The translations under genes were made by a program, and so were the position numbers. DNA of 64,000 nucleotides from Zasmidium citrigriseum (Eukaryota; Ascomycota; Dothideomycetes; Mycosphaerellales; Mycosphaerellaceae): the NCBI GenBank assembly GCA_002786025.1, contig NHNW01000068.1, positions 62,001-126,000 on the forward strand, read 5' to 3'. The notes under the pieces are model-generated. The model was given only the letters and a program-made list of their open reading frames with translations. It was not told the origin of the DNA and did no database searches. Position 1 is the first letter of the stretch. Each line of letters begins with the position of its first letter. Below, piece by piece: positions 1-8,224 of this stretch.

Positions 1-200
1 GAAGCCGACATATTTGGCAGACGGGGCCGCGTCGTGCCTACCATCATCATCGGACTGTCGTCGCCGCCACTCAGCAAAGAATCAGAATCTATATTCGCTC
101 TGTCGTACGATTTGGTCGGCGTGGCGGGAAGCGGGAAGGAGGTGAAGTCTCGTCCCAGCTCCAGCTGTGCAGGCCGATGGTAGGGACGCGGCCCTGACCG
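1..200. other. window edge, no gene seen
   Basis: This stretch lies 3' of the elongase gene on the minus strand. The short open frames in it run into the elongase in other frames and show no recognisable protein. It is probably the 3' untranslated region and flank. Confidence 0.4.
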
Positions 201-2480
201 TCAAGTTGCTGCCGCGGCGCCTGGGGGTCGGAATGTGGGCTTGTCGTTTTCTTCGCCGTCGTCTCGATCAACAGCGACGCCGGACTTGCCCATGGCATCC
301 GAATCATCCGCACCCTCAACAGCGTTGTCTAGATTGGGGCGAGTTGCTTGCGACTCTGCGAGGTTGGCCTCTTGCGTCTCTTCCGACTCATTCTGCGGCT
401 CCATCGTTCCCGGCGGTTCTTGTGAAGGGAAGTCCCTGTCTCCGTCATCATCGCCTTCTTTCACCACTTCAGCATACGTCTGGCCATCGCTGGCGGTACT
501 TGGTTCTGATGCTACAGGAGGCTGGTTCTCCTTGTTTGCAGTCTGGACTTCGGGTTCCTGCGGTCGCTCGGGCTCAGTCACAGTCCTCGTCGCCAAAGAA
601 TCCGCCAAATTCTCCTCCTGCTTCGGCTCTGGCTCACTCGCCTCAGATGGCTTCGCCGTCGCTTCTTGTGCAACAGAACTCTTCTCCGACTCCTCCACAA
701 CACTACTCTCATCCTTGCTCGCAGACTGGAGGTTCTCTCTTGAAGGTACCTCCATCAACCGCTTGCTGGGGCTCTTGCTCGATCGCTTCGGACTGTCAGA
801 ACCCGAACCGTTGACAAACTTGCTCGTCTGCTCCTTGGCTCGCTCAGCAGCTGACTTGACACGACGCTCGAAAGTTTGCACATGGTCACTAACCCTGCGA
901 TCTCTTCCAAACGTCCCATCCTTCATCGACTTCACATCGCGCCGCAACTGTTCATGAATGTCCTTTACATCCATCTTCTGCAGCTTCGCTTCAGCTTCGA
1001 TGATCTCTTGCTCAGCCTTCTTGCCAATCGACTCAACGGTCTCTTCTGTTCTCTCGTGTGCGACGTGCGTAGAATCGACAACTTGCTTCGCAGCGTGAGA
1101 TGCACGCCTTGGCTTGCCGCGACCTGTGTATGCCTTGATGAAGAAGCGTGCGAACAAGAACGTTAGCGGAGCAAGATAGAGCAAGTTCAGGTAAATAGCA
1201 AATGCTTCACCAGTGGTGTCAATGCAGTTGACCTTCGTGTAGTCGGTGCGCCATCTGGTCTCGAAAACCTGCTGCGTCTTCTCGTTGAAGTGTTCGATCT
1301 TCTCTTCAATGTGTGGTGTTATGGGCTCGCCTCTGTTATCCGTGACACGCTCTGCAATGCCCTCCTCTCCGACTGCTCGCAGAAGCAGCTTCTTGAAGAG
1401 CGGGATAAAACTACCAGTCGCAACTGCAGGAGTTTCGTAGACCTTGGAGACCGTTGAGCTCGCGGCTGATGCAGCAGATGATGCACTCGAAACGGCTTGC
1501 TTGACGTAGGAAGCAATCTGGTATGGCGTTGAGACTGGGATGTCGTACTGGATGAAGAGGTGGGCGGCGGCGAATGAAGCACCCCAGAGGAACTGTGCGA
1601 TCTGAAGGGATGTAAGAAGTCGCTTCAGGCGGTTCGGTACCTTGACTCCGACGGCCGAGAGGGTGAAGTAGGTGTACTGTCCAAAATTAGCATTGCCCCT
1701 TTGAATCGTTTTTTTTTCCAAACTCACCATCAACGCATGAATGAACGAATTGATGAAAACGAACATCCAAATAGGCGGACTCATGAAGCGAATACCGGCC
1801 CACATACACAGCATAGCACCAGCATGGTGATACGTCTGCAGCGTAGCACTCCTCTTGCCCTTGGCCAGAATGATCAACGTATCCAAAACCTCATAGAACT
1901 TGGAAACGTAGAACATCCAGCCCCAGAAAGCTAGACCCTCATTCCACAATCTGCCGACATCTGAGGGATCCGGCATGCTGTCATATCCCAGCTTGATGGC
2001 CGTGTTCTTGACCTCCCAGATGTTGATCGTGGTGTTGAAGGTCGCCGCATCTCCCAGTCCTCTCGGCCCATGCAGCTTGCACAGCGCATCCGCAGCACCC
2101 GCAAGTCCAGTCTCAGTGTTCAGCCCAGGCCATGTATGCGCAATGGCCCGGCACATGGCCAAGAAGGTAGCCGCGGAATACAGCGTAAGAAGGGCATTGT
2201 GAACGACCACAAACCACTGAAACCACCACTGGCGCGCAATCCACCACGGCTTGTTGCTCCTCTTGCGATTATACGCGTTTAGGACGAAGACGGTGACGAT
2301 GTAGAGCGTCGCGAACGTTATCGGTATCTCGGGACGCAGGGCGGCGTGGAAGAGTGTTGGTTCGATGCCGAAGGGCGCGCGGAAGGAGCGTTCTTTGATC
2401 GGCGGTGGTAAAGGTCCGGGGCGCGACTCCGGGATGAAGGAGAAGTTTGGCGTGGTGAAGTAGACCTGAGGGCCCGACAT
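201..2480 (-). CDS. ELO-family fatty acid elongase with long acidic C-terminal extension
   Basis: Predicted membrane enzyme of the ELO family, the condensing step of very-long-chain fatty acid elongation in the ER. The core holds KFYEVLDT (about residues 194-201) followed by LQTYHHAGAML (His 218-219); the first His of the family's HxxHH box reads Gln here. Several hydrophobic segments surround it. A 51-nt intron at 1677-1727 (donor GTGAGT, GCTAAT before the acceptor CAG) is 3n long and stop-free. Removing it joins HALM directly to YTYFTLSA, the usual ELO sequence, giving 742 aa. The last ~270 residues are a Glu/Ser/Lys-rich, probably disordered or coiled tail unusual for an elongase. I chose the ATG at 2480 because homologous-looking sequence begins there; an in-frame ATG at 2603 would add 41 residues. 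Confidence 0.85.
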   Translation of the reverse strand: MSGPQVYFTTPNFSFIPESRPGPLPPPIKERSFRAPFGIEPTLFHAALRPEIPITFATLYIVTVFVLNAYNRKRSNKPWWIARQWWFQWFVVVHNALLTLYSAATFLAMCRAIAHTWPGLNTETGLAGAADALCKLHGPRGLGDAATFNTTINIWEVKNTAIKLGYDSMPDPSDVGRLWNEGLAFWGWMFYVSKFYEVLDTLIILAKGKRSATLQTYHHAGAMLCMWAGIRFMSPPIWMFVFINSFIHALMVSLEKKTIQRGNANFGQYTYFTLSAVGVKVPNRLKRLLTSLQIAQFLWGASFAAAHLFIQYDIPVSTPYQIASYVKQAVSSASSAASAASSTVSKVYETPAVATGSFIPLFKKLLLRAVGEEGIAERVTDNRGEPITPHIEEKIEHFNEKTQQVFETRWRTDYTKVNCIDTTGEAFAIYLNLLYLAPLTFLFARFFIKAYTGRGKPRRASHAAKQVVDSTHVAHERTEETVESIGKKAEQEIIEAEAKLQKMDVKDIHEQLRRDVKSMKDGTFGRDRRVSDHVQTFERRVKSAAERAKEQTSKFVNGSGSDSPKRSSKSPSKRLMEVPSRENLQSASKDESSVVEESEKSSVAQEATAKPSEASEPEPKQEENLADSLATRTVTEPERPQEPEVQTANKENQPPVASEPSTASDGQTYAEVVKEGDDDGDRDFPSQEPPGTMEPQNESEETQEANLAESQATRPNLDNAVEGADDSDAMGKSGVAVDRDDGEENDKPTFRPPGAAAAT

Positions 2481-3003
2481 GGCTGCGAGTCGAATCTGAA
2501 TAATGCGCACGGCGACGCAAGGACGGAGCGGAGGAGCGTGTTTCAGCCACGCGACTGTGCGTGTGCGTGCGAGAAAGATCTGAGGTGAGCAGCAGTGCAG
2601 CACTGAGTCGGTGCTGCCGGAATTCGTGGATGGAAGAAGATCAAGTCGCGGCGGTCGTCATCTCCAGCTCGTCGCCATGGCCAGACTGCGCATAGGTCAA
2701 GGAAAGTGGGAAAGGGCGAAGACTGAGGACGTGTCTTGGTGGTGTCGTTTGTTGGCGCTTAGCGAAAAGGTGTGGCTGGAGCTGCCAAAAGCTTGAAAGC
2801 GACGCCGCCATGATGTCACCAGCAGACCACCTGAATCCCATCGCCAACGCCAATCAACGTGACAAGCCCTGCCGCGTTGTTCCGATGGCTGAGCAGGGGA
2901 GCGAGAATAATATAAGGTCCTGAGAGCAGGTAGGCGGAACAGCAACCAAATTGAGATCATTTTCCAAACGAACAATACCAACATCTCCTACAAATCAACC
3001 AAA
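2481..3003. other. divergent promoter region
   Basis: Intergenic DNA between the elongase (minus) and the small two-exon gene (plus). It contains a TATA-like element near the right side. The open frames inside it overlap in both directions and look like chance. Confidence 0.5.
2906..2915 (+). promoter_or_regulatory. TATA-like element
   Basis: ATAATATAAG lies about 90 bp upstream of the ATG at 3004, a plausible core promoter for the 86-aa gene. Confidence 0.4.
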
Positions 3004-3319
3004 ATGCCCGCAGAAAACTACGGCGAGAAGGCAGGAGAAGGCGTCAAGGGCGTCTTCAAGTCCATCAACGTACGTCAGCCTTCCTCGATTGCCAGAAATC
3101 CTGCTTCTGACTTTCATGTGATAGGACGTCGGCGAGGCCCTCCGAACAAACATCAACGGGGCTTTGGACGGTTTCGGTGATGCCGTCACAGGTAACCACG
3201 CCCACAGTCGCGGCAACACGGGCATCTCGAATGATTCGGAAAAGGTGCGACGGGACATGAACAAGGGAATCGATGATTTCGGGAAAAAGGTCGAGAATTC
3301 CATGCATCATCATAAGTGA
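3004..3319 (+). CDS. small conserved-type fungal protein, 86 aa, two exons
   Basis: Exons 3004-3069 and 3125-3319. The 55-nt intron has donor GTACGT and acceptor ATAG, and the phase is kept across it (SIN joined to DVGEAL). The start ATG sits in CCAAAATG. The protein is hydrophilic and begins MPAENYGEKAGEGVKG. It has Gly/Ala spacing in its first half like small amphipathic-helix stress proteins of filamentous fungi, and a His/Lys-rich end (MHHHK). Function is not known; the resemblance to small stress-associated proteins is an impression only. The gene is too short for ordinary ORF lists, but the TATA element, Kozak context and clean intron support it. Confidence 0.65.
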
Positions 3320-3520
3320 TGTGAGAATGGATGTTTGACGATGAGACGGCCGTGTTTCGATATGCGATTTGAGCAATGTAGCGAGCTTCTTCAATGTTGT
3401 ACTTTAGATTGATGCCACGACGCCTAGATTGTATGAGTACGTCTCTTGCCCCATGAAGATGCCACATGGAAGCGAAGTTCCTGAATACCTTCGTCCTGTC
3501 CGTTGGCTCTTTATATATTC

Positions 3521-4291
3521 CTAGAAATCCTTCTTCGGCGCATCGCCCTCCTCAGTCCCAGTCCCATACTTCCTCACCTCCTCCTTCGCCGCCCCCTTAT
3601 CCTTCTCAAAATACCTCACCTCCTCCGAATCCATAAACTTAACAACCTCATCCGCCTGCCACTTCTTAAAACTAAACCCCAGCCCCTCATGCGAATAATC
3701 CTTCTCATTCGCCTGATCCTTATGATACTTCACCCTCACGAAACCCCTCTCTTCACTCTCCGGCTCCAACGCCAGACTCACAATCGCATTGATCGTCGCC
3801 GTCTTCGGGATAATTTTGAAAGTCCAGGACTGTTCGTTTTTGAACTGGATGAGTTCGGGGTCGTTTTTTATGATCTCGTAGCTTTTGTTGACGGAGGCTT
3901 TGAAGAGTTTGGGGAGGGCGAACCATTGGCCTGCCATTTTGTAGCGGTCGTTGGCGTAGACGAATTGGTCGTCGTAGACGCAGTCGGGCGTGTAGCGTTC
4001 GACGCGTTGGATTGTGGGTGAGCAGGAGTAGAGGGCGATGATGTCGTCGATCAGGGCTTGTCGGGCTGGGGAGAGAGGGAGGGATTTGGAGGGGTCGGGG
4101 TGGAAGTCGTCGGTGGTGGAGGTTTGGCGTGGCTCGAATTGCTCGCCTGGGGCGGTAGCGGATGACATGGTTGCTGTGGTAGTGGGTTTTGATGTAGATT
4201 TCGGCGTAGGCTTTGGGGAGTGCTTGTCTTTCGGAGCGGTGTTGTTGACCTTGGGAACTCCTGGGAGCACAATGTTCTTTGCGATATTCAT
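3521..4291 (-). CDS. conserved fungal protein of unknown function, possible NTF2-like fold
   Basis: Single-exon frame of 256 aa with ATG at 4291. Residues 1-75 are Pro/Ser/Thr/Lys-rich and probably disordered, with a second Met at about residue 42. The remainder is a compact alpha+beta domain that starts with ALIDDIIALYS. It carries a Tyr/Asp stretch (YTPDCVYDDQFVYANDRYKM) and ends in a charged tail. The helix-then-strands layout, with an aromatic and acidic pocket-like segment, resembles the SnoaL/NTF2-like or DUF2358 superfamily, but this is inference from reading. No catalytic set can be named. The 3' end lies about 200 bp from the convergent 86-aa gene. Confidence 0.7.
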   Translation of the reverse strand: MNIAKNIVLPGVPKVNNTAPKDKHSPKPTPKSTSKPTTTATMSSATAPGEQFEPRQTSTTDDFHPDPSKSLPLSPARQALIDDIIALYSCSPTIQRVERYTPDCVYDDQFVYANDRYKMAGQWFALPKLFKASVNKSYEIIKNDPELIQFKNEQSWTFKIIPKTATINAIVSLALEPESEERGFVRVKYHKDQANEKDYSHEGLGFSFKKWQADEVVKFMDSEEVRYFEKDKGAAKEEVRKYGTGTEEGDAPKKDF

Positions 4292-4944
4292 GAGGAGGAG
4301 TTGGTTACGAGAGTCTGACGTATGAATGAAACGTTCTCTTACTACAGCGAAGGATGTCTCTTTGTCTTAACAATGGACGTGTTCTCGTGACGTGTAGATG
4401 TTCTGGCTCTTGTCGCGTCCAGCAACTCCTCACGCGGACAAATGAAGACGCGGAGAGATGTCACCGTATCAACGCGTCTTCGCTGATGCAAGACGTGTCT
4501 TTCGGTGAGCGATGGAGGGGACGTAGCCATGACGAGTCGAAAGCTGAGGTGAAGTGCAATCGAAGCACAGACTTCCGCGGCCCGCCACGAAAAGTCTCTT
4601 CCGACCTCACCTCCTCTCAACTTCCATCACGCTCCTATGTGGCCAAAAGAAACAAATCAATTGCAGGATGTCCTTATCATTGCCAATCGCTGAAGGTGTA
4701 CGAGATGTCCACTTGCCTTGAGAATATTCGCTTGGCGCGGCGATCCTCTTGCCGGCCACGTGCCGAAGCTCTCCAACGCTGATTTGCCCTGCTTCAATAT
4801 ACCATTGTAAGCGAGATTCAACCAAGTTCACACGGAAGCGAGTGTCCACATTACTCCGTCACATCCGGTATACGGCAATACTCGCCGTGGCAGGTAGTAT
4901 ACCTTTCCTTGCCATCGACCCTTTTCCGCTCTTCACCGACTTCA
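4292..4944. other. intergenic region with CACGTG element
   Basis: Divergent intergenic stretch of 650 bp between the conserved unknown gene and the acid phosphatase. It holds a CACGTG at 4757-4762 and a TATA-like AATATACC near 4796. Short open frames on both strands here have no recognisable content. Confidence 0.5.
4757..4762. promoter_or_regulatory. CACGTG, candidate Pho4/NUC-1-type site
   Basis: CACGTG lies 188 bp upstream of the start codon of a secreted acid phosphatase. In fungi the bHLH phosphate regulators (Pho4, NUC-1) bind this hexamer, so phosphate control is a reasonable inference. The hexamer alone is common and other bHLH factors bind it too. Confidence 0.4.
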
Positions 4945-6387
4945 ATGGCTCTCCTACTTCTCAGCAGCGTCTTGCTCGGAGGCGCGAGTGCATTCTTCGA
5001 TCCTCTGCACCATCTTGGAGGCAACAACCCTTGGTTCGAAGGTCCAAATGTGTTTGACATTGACCCAAGTCCGCCCGATGGATGTGTCGTTGATCAAGCA
5101 GCCTTTACCTCCCGCCATGGCTCCCGATATCCTGACCCTGGGGCTTATGCGGAGTGGACGGCATTGAGTGCGAAGGTACGTACAGTCTGAATTCTTCAGT
5201 ATCGTAGAACTAAACGATTGTAGATCCACAGCGCCAGCTTCAGCACCACGGCACCGGAGCTCGACTTCCTCAAATCATGGCAGCCAGTCCTCCGCAACCC
5301 AGACGCTCAAATCTCCCAACTTTCCCTCGGCGGCTACAAAGAACTCTACGACATGGGCGTCAACTACCGCTGGGAGTATCCCTCCTTCTACACCGAAAAC
5401 ACCGCCTTCGTCCTCTGGGCAAACAAATACAGCGACACTGTCTTCCGCGTCGTGGACTCCGCCCGTCTCTTCGCGAGAGGCTACCTCGGCCCCAACGCAA
5501 CAAGCGTAGGCAAAGTCTACTCCATCGACAGCAAAGACCCCCGAGCTGTAGCCAACTCCCTCGCCCCTTCAGACCTCTGCCCAAACTACGAAGACTCCGC
5601 AGGCGGCGAGAACGCAACCACCTGGGCGAACATTTACCTCCCACCCATCGTCTCTCGGATCAACAACCTCCTCACAGGTCTCAAATTCAACACCTCCGAC
5701 GTCAACATATTCCCCTACCTCTGCGGCTTCGAGACGCAAATCACCGGCACCCGCAGTCCCTGGTGCGAGATCTTCACCGAAGCCGAGATTCTTCAATACG
5801 AATACGCACAGGACATCCGCTACTGGTACGGCACAGGTCTCGGAACAGATCTTGAAAAGAACATGATGCTGCCCTTCCTCACGGCTCTGGTACGGCGCTT
5901 CGTCGATGGTCCAAATGCAACGTATCCCACCGACACTACCTCGCCTCCGTTTCATCCGAATCCATTAATCGCCACTTTTACGAACGACGGCCAAGTAAAC
6001 CAACTCGCCGCCGCAATCGGCGTCTTCGACAGCGAGCTCCAACTCCCCGCAGACCACATCCCCCATTCCCGCCTCTTCCGCGCGAGCAGAGTCTCACCCA
6101 TGCGCGGCACGATCGGTTTCGAGCGCTTGAATTGCGGAAGGCAAGGTTTATTTATGCGCATCAAGCTCAATAATGCCATTTATCCTGTTGCGAACTGCCA
6201 GGATGGACCGGGACGGAGCTGTGCTTTGAAGGATTATCAGGCGCTTGTCAAGCGGAAGATGGACAGGTTTGGGGATTTTGAAGTTGCGTGTGGGGCCGCG
6301 AAGTCGAGTGTTGTGCCTGTGGGGAGGGAGAGGACGACGTTTTTGACGGATTTGGGGTTGCCGTTTGAAAAGGTCGTTATACCGTAA
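4945..6387 (+). CDS. secreted histidine acid phosphatase (phytase-like)
   Basis: Exons 4945-5175 and 5224-6387; the intron has donor GTACGT and acceptor TAG, and the product is 464 aa. Signal peptide MALLLLSSVLLGGASA, so secreted. The catalytic histidine motif RHGSRYP is at residues 57-63. The family uses this His to form a phosphohistidine while releasing phosphate from phosphomonoesters or phytate. The second signature, normally HD, reads TFTNDG (about residues 328-333): Asp is present but the preceding His is Asn. Several N-glycosylation sequons (NAT) and paired Cys fit an extracellular enzyme. An upstream in-frame ATG at 4909 exists, but the ATG at 4945 puts the signal peptide at the very N-terminus. 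Confidence 0.85.
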
Positions 6388-6649
6388 AATGGAGGGGCGA
6401 AACACGTGAAATCACGACTAGCGTTGTGCTATTCCGCATTAGGAAGTAGCCAGCGCTACCTCCCAGCACCAGCAGGATGACAGCACGAGCATCAATACGA
6501 TTACCGAAGGAATGATGCAGACTCGTTGTGATCATGTTTGAATATGTTTGGCATGCAAGACTCTTCTACGCCTAACCGTCTACTATCCAAGCCTGTGGAC
6601 TCTCAATGGGTATCATGTCTTCTTCCAATCATCCCTTTCGACAGTCGCG
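6388..6649. other. 3' flanking region
   Basis: Between the phosphatase stop and the 111-bp duplication. No gene seen; a second CACGTG occurs at 6403-6408. Confidence 0.4.
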
Positions 6650-6871
6650 CGCTCACAATGCCAATTCTCGCTCTCCGGGGTATCACAATTCTTCGTGCCA
6701 TTGAAAAGGAACTGGATCTATTAGCTACTGTCGCAAAGTTTGGCGATCGAGTTGCTGTGCTGACCTTGCAATGCTTCTGCGTTCTCCGCCACATTGCGTT
6801 TCGCTGTGCCATTGAAGAGCTGCTGGGTCTATTAGCTTTTGTTGTAAGCTTGGGGATTGAGAGGCAGTACC
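6650..6871. repeat. 111-bp imperfect tandem duplication, two copies
   Basis: Two copies, about 6650-6760 and 6761-6871. Matching landmarks such as GTGCCATTGAA (6695 and 6806) and TCTATTAGCT recur exactly 111 bp apart. Read on the minus strand, each copy carries an intron-3'-end-like AGCTAATAG followed by similar exon-like sequence containing CTTTTCAATGGCAC or CTCTTCAATGGCAC. It lies directly 3' of the coiled-coil gene and may be a remnant of a duplicated 3' exon. Confidence 0.6.
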
Positions 6872-7959
6872 TATCCGATATGCTTGCGATACTTCGCCAG
6901 CATCTCCTTGTCGAAGCCGGCGACGATGTCGGCATTCTCATTCTCAAAGTCCTCCAGCTTCTTCGCAAGACGCTCAGCTTCCTCCCCGTCATCGATGCGA
7001 GACACGAGATCCTTGAACTCGTCCATGAGATCCTGGTAGGCTTGGATGAGGCCGAGAATGTCCTCGGCCCGCGCGTCTTGGACCTCCTTGCTGTCCTCGG
7101 AGAGCTCTTTCTGGCGCTCGGCCTTGTCTTTGGCTTCCTGGGCATCTACTTTGGACTCCCAAGCCTGGCGCTCGGTCTCCGCCTTGGCCTCCCGATACTC
7201 TGTCTGGGCCTCCTGAACCTGACGCTCGCGCTCCTCGTCTCGCTGCTCGAAGATCCCACGGAGACGCTTGAGCTCCACGTCGACGGCGACGTTGTACTTG
7301 ATGTCGAGGTCCGAGTTGCGGACCTGCTCGGTGTACAGCTCGGCGTTGTGGAGGCACTTGATCGCCGAGATCCTCGCGGCGTGCTTGCGGTCCTTGTCGG
7401 CGAGTTCGGCTTCATGCTTGAAGCTCATGGAAGCCAGCTTGGCCTCAATGGCGTCGAGGGCGGCGGTTTGGGTCTTGGCCTCCTCATCCTTGCTGGCCAA
7501 CTGCTTCTCGAGGGAGGCGATCTTGCTCTGGGCCTCGAGGTCCTTGCTGACGAGTTTCTCCTCGAGAGCCGCAACCTCGCTCTGGGCCTCGTTTTCCTGG
7601 CGGGTAAGCTTTCCCTGAAGAGCCGCGATCTCAGTCTGCGCGCCCAGCAGCTGGCTGCGCAAACGTCGAGCCTCGAAATCTGCCTTGTTCCTGAAAAATG
7701 TCAGTTGGGCAGCGCGATGGCGAGCTCAAGAAGCTTACATGGAGTCGCAGAGGAGAGAGGCTTCAAAGAAGGACTGCGATCCATCTCCATTCTCAGGTTC
7801 AACGACCGAGCCACTCGAGTCGCCGTCGAGACGCTTGCGCTTGCTTGAAGCGATGGGGATGTTGACTGCATTGTCGGATCTCCCAAAGCGAGGGCGCGAG
7901 CGAGACTTGCCCTTGCTGGAGGCAGAGGCGGCGTCGGTGGGTGGGTTGAGGTCGGCCAT
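6871..7959 (-). CDS. coiled-coil protein of unknown function
   Basis: Exons 7739-7959 and 6871-7690; the 48-nt intron runs from GTAAGC to TTTTTCAG, and the product is 346 aa. The N-terminal ~75 residues are Ser/Lys/Arg-rich (KGKSRSRPRFGR, SSKRKR) and could hold a nuclear localisation signal. Residues ~80-335 are an almost unbroken run of charged heptads: repeated EVAALEEKL / KIASLEKQL units, then Glu/Arg/Lys-rich helices ending AKYRKHIG. No catalytic motif. This looks like a structural or scaffold coiled coil, and no named family is recognised. The plus-strand open frame over the same region (6538-7848) is its antisense shadow. Confidence 0.75.
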
Positions 7960-8224
7960 CGTGTGAGTGTGTGCTTACTTCTGGTCGGTGGTCGTTTGAA
8001 GAGAAGTTGTTAACAGGAGGCGCAAGTTTAGAAGAGGGCCCGAGATCTGTGCGCGGCTTGGCGCGGCGTTCATTCATTCACTTCACCCGTAGTTTAGCCG
8101 GGCGTCCTGTGACTCATTCGACGCACCAATCATGCGTGATGCGACGTCGCCAGCGCGGGTACTTAAAGCCAGCTGCCCTCCCACCTCTCTTTCTCATCAA
8201 CACACCCCAATTCCAGCACGCACT
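7960..8224. other. upstream region of coiled-coil gene
   Basis: Promoter-side DNA of the minus-strand coiled-coil gene, leading into the tandem array. No gene seen. Confidence 0.4.

Noticed and set aside
6538..7848. 436-codon plus-strand open frame
   Set aside because: It is antisense to the coiled-coil gene, whose Leu/Glu heptad codons read as Leu-rich sequence on the other strand. It starts outside and has no domain.
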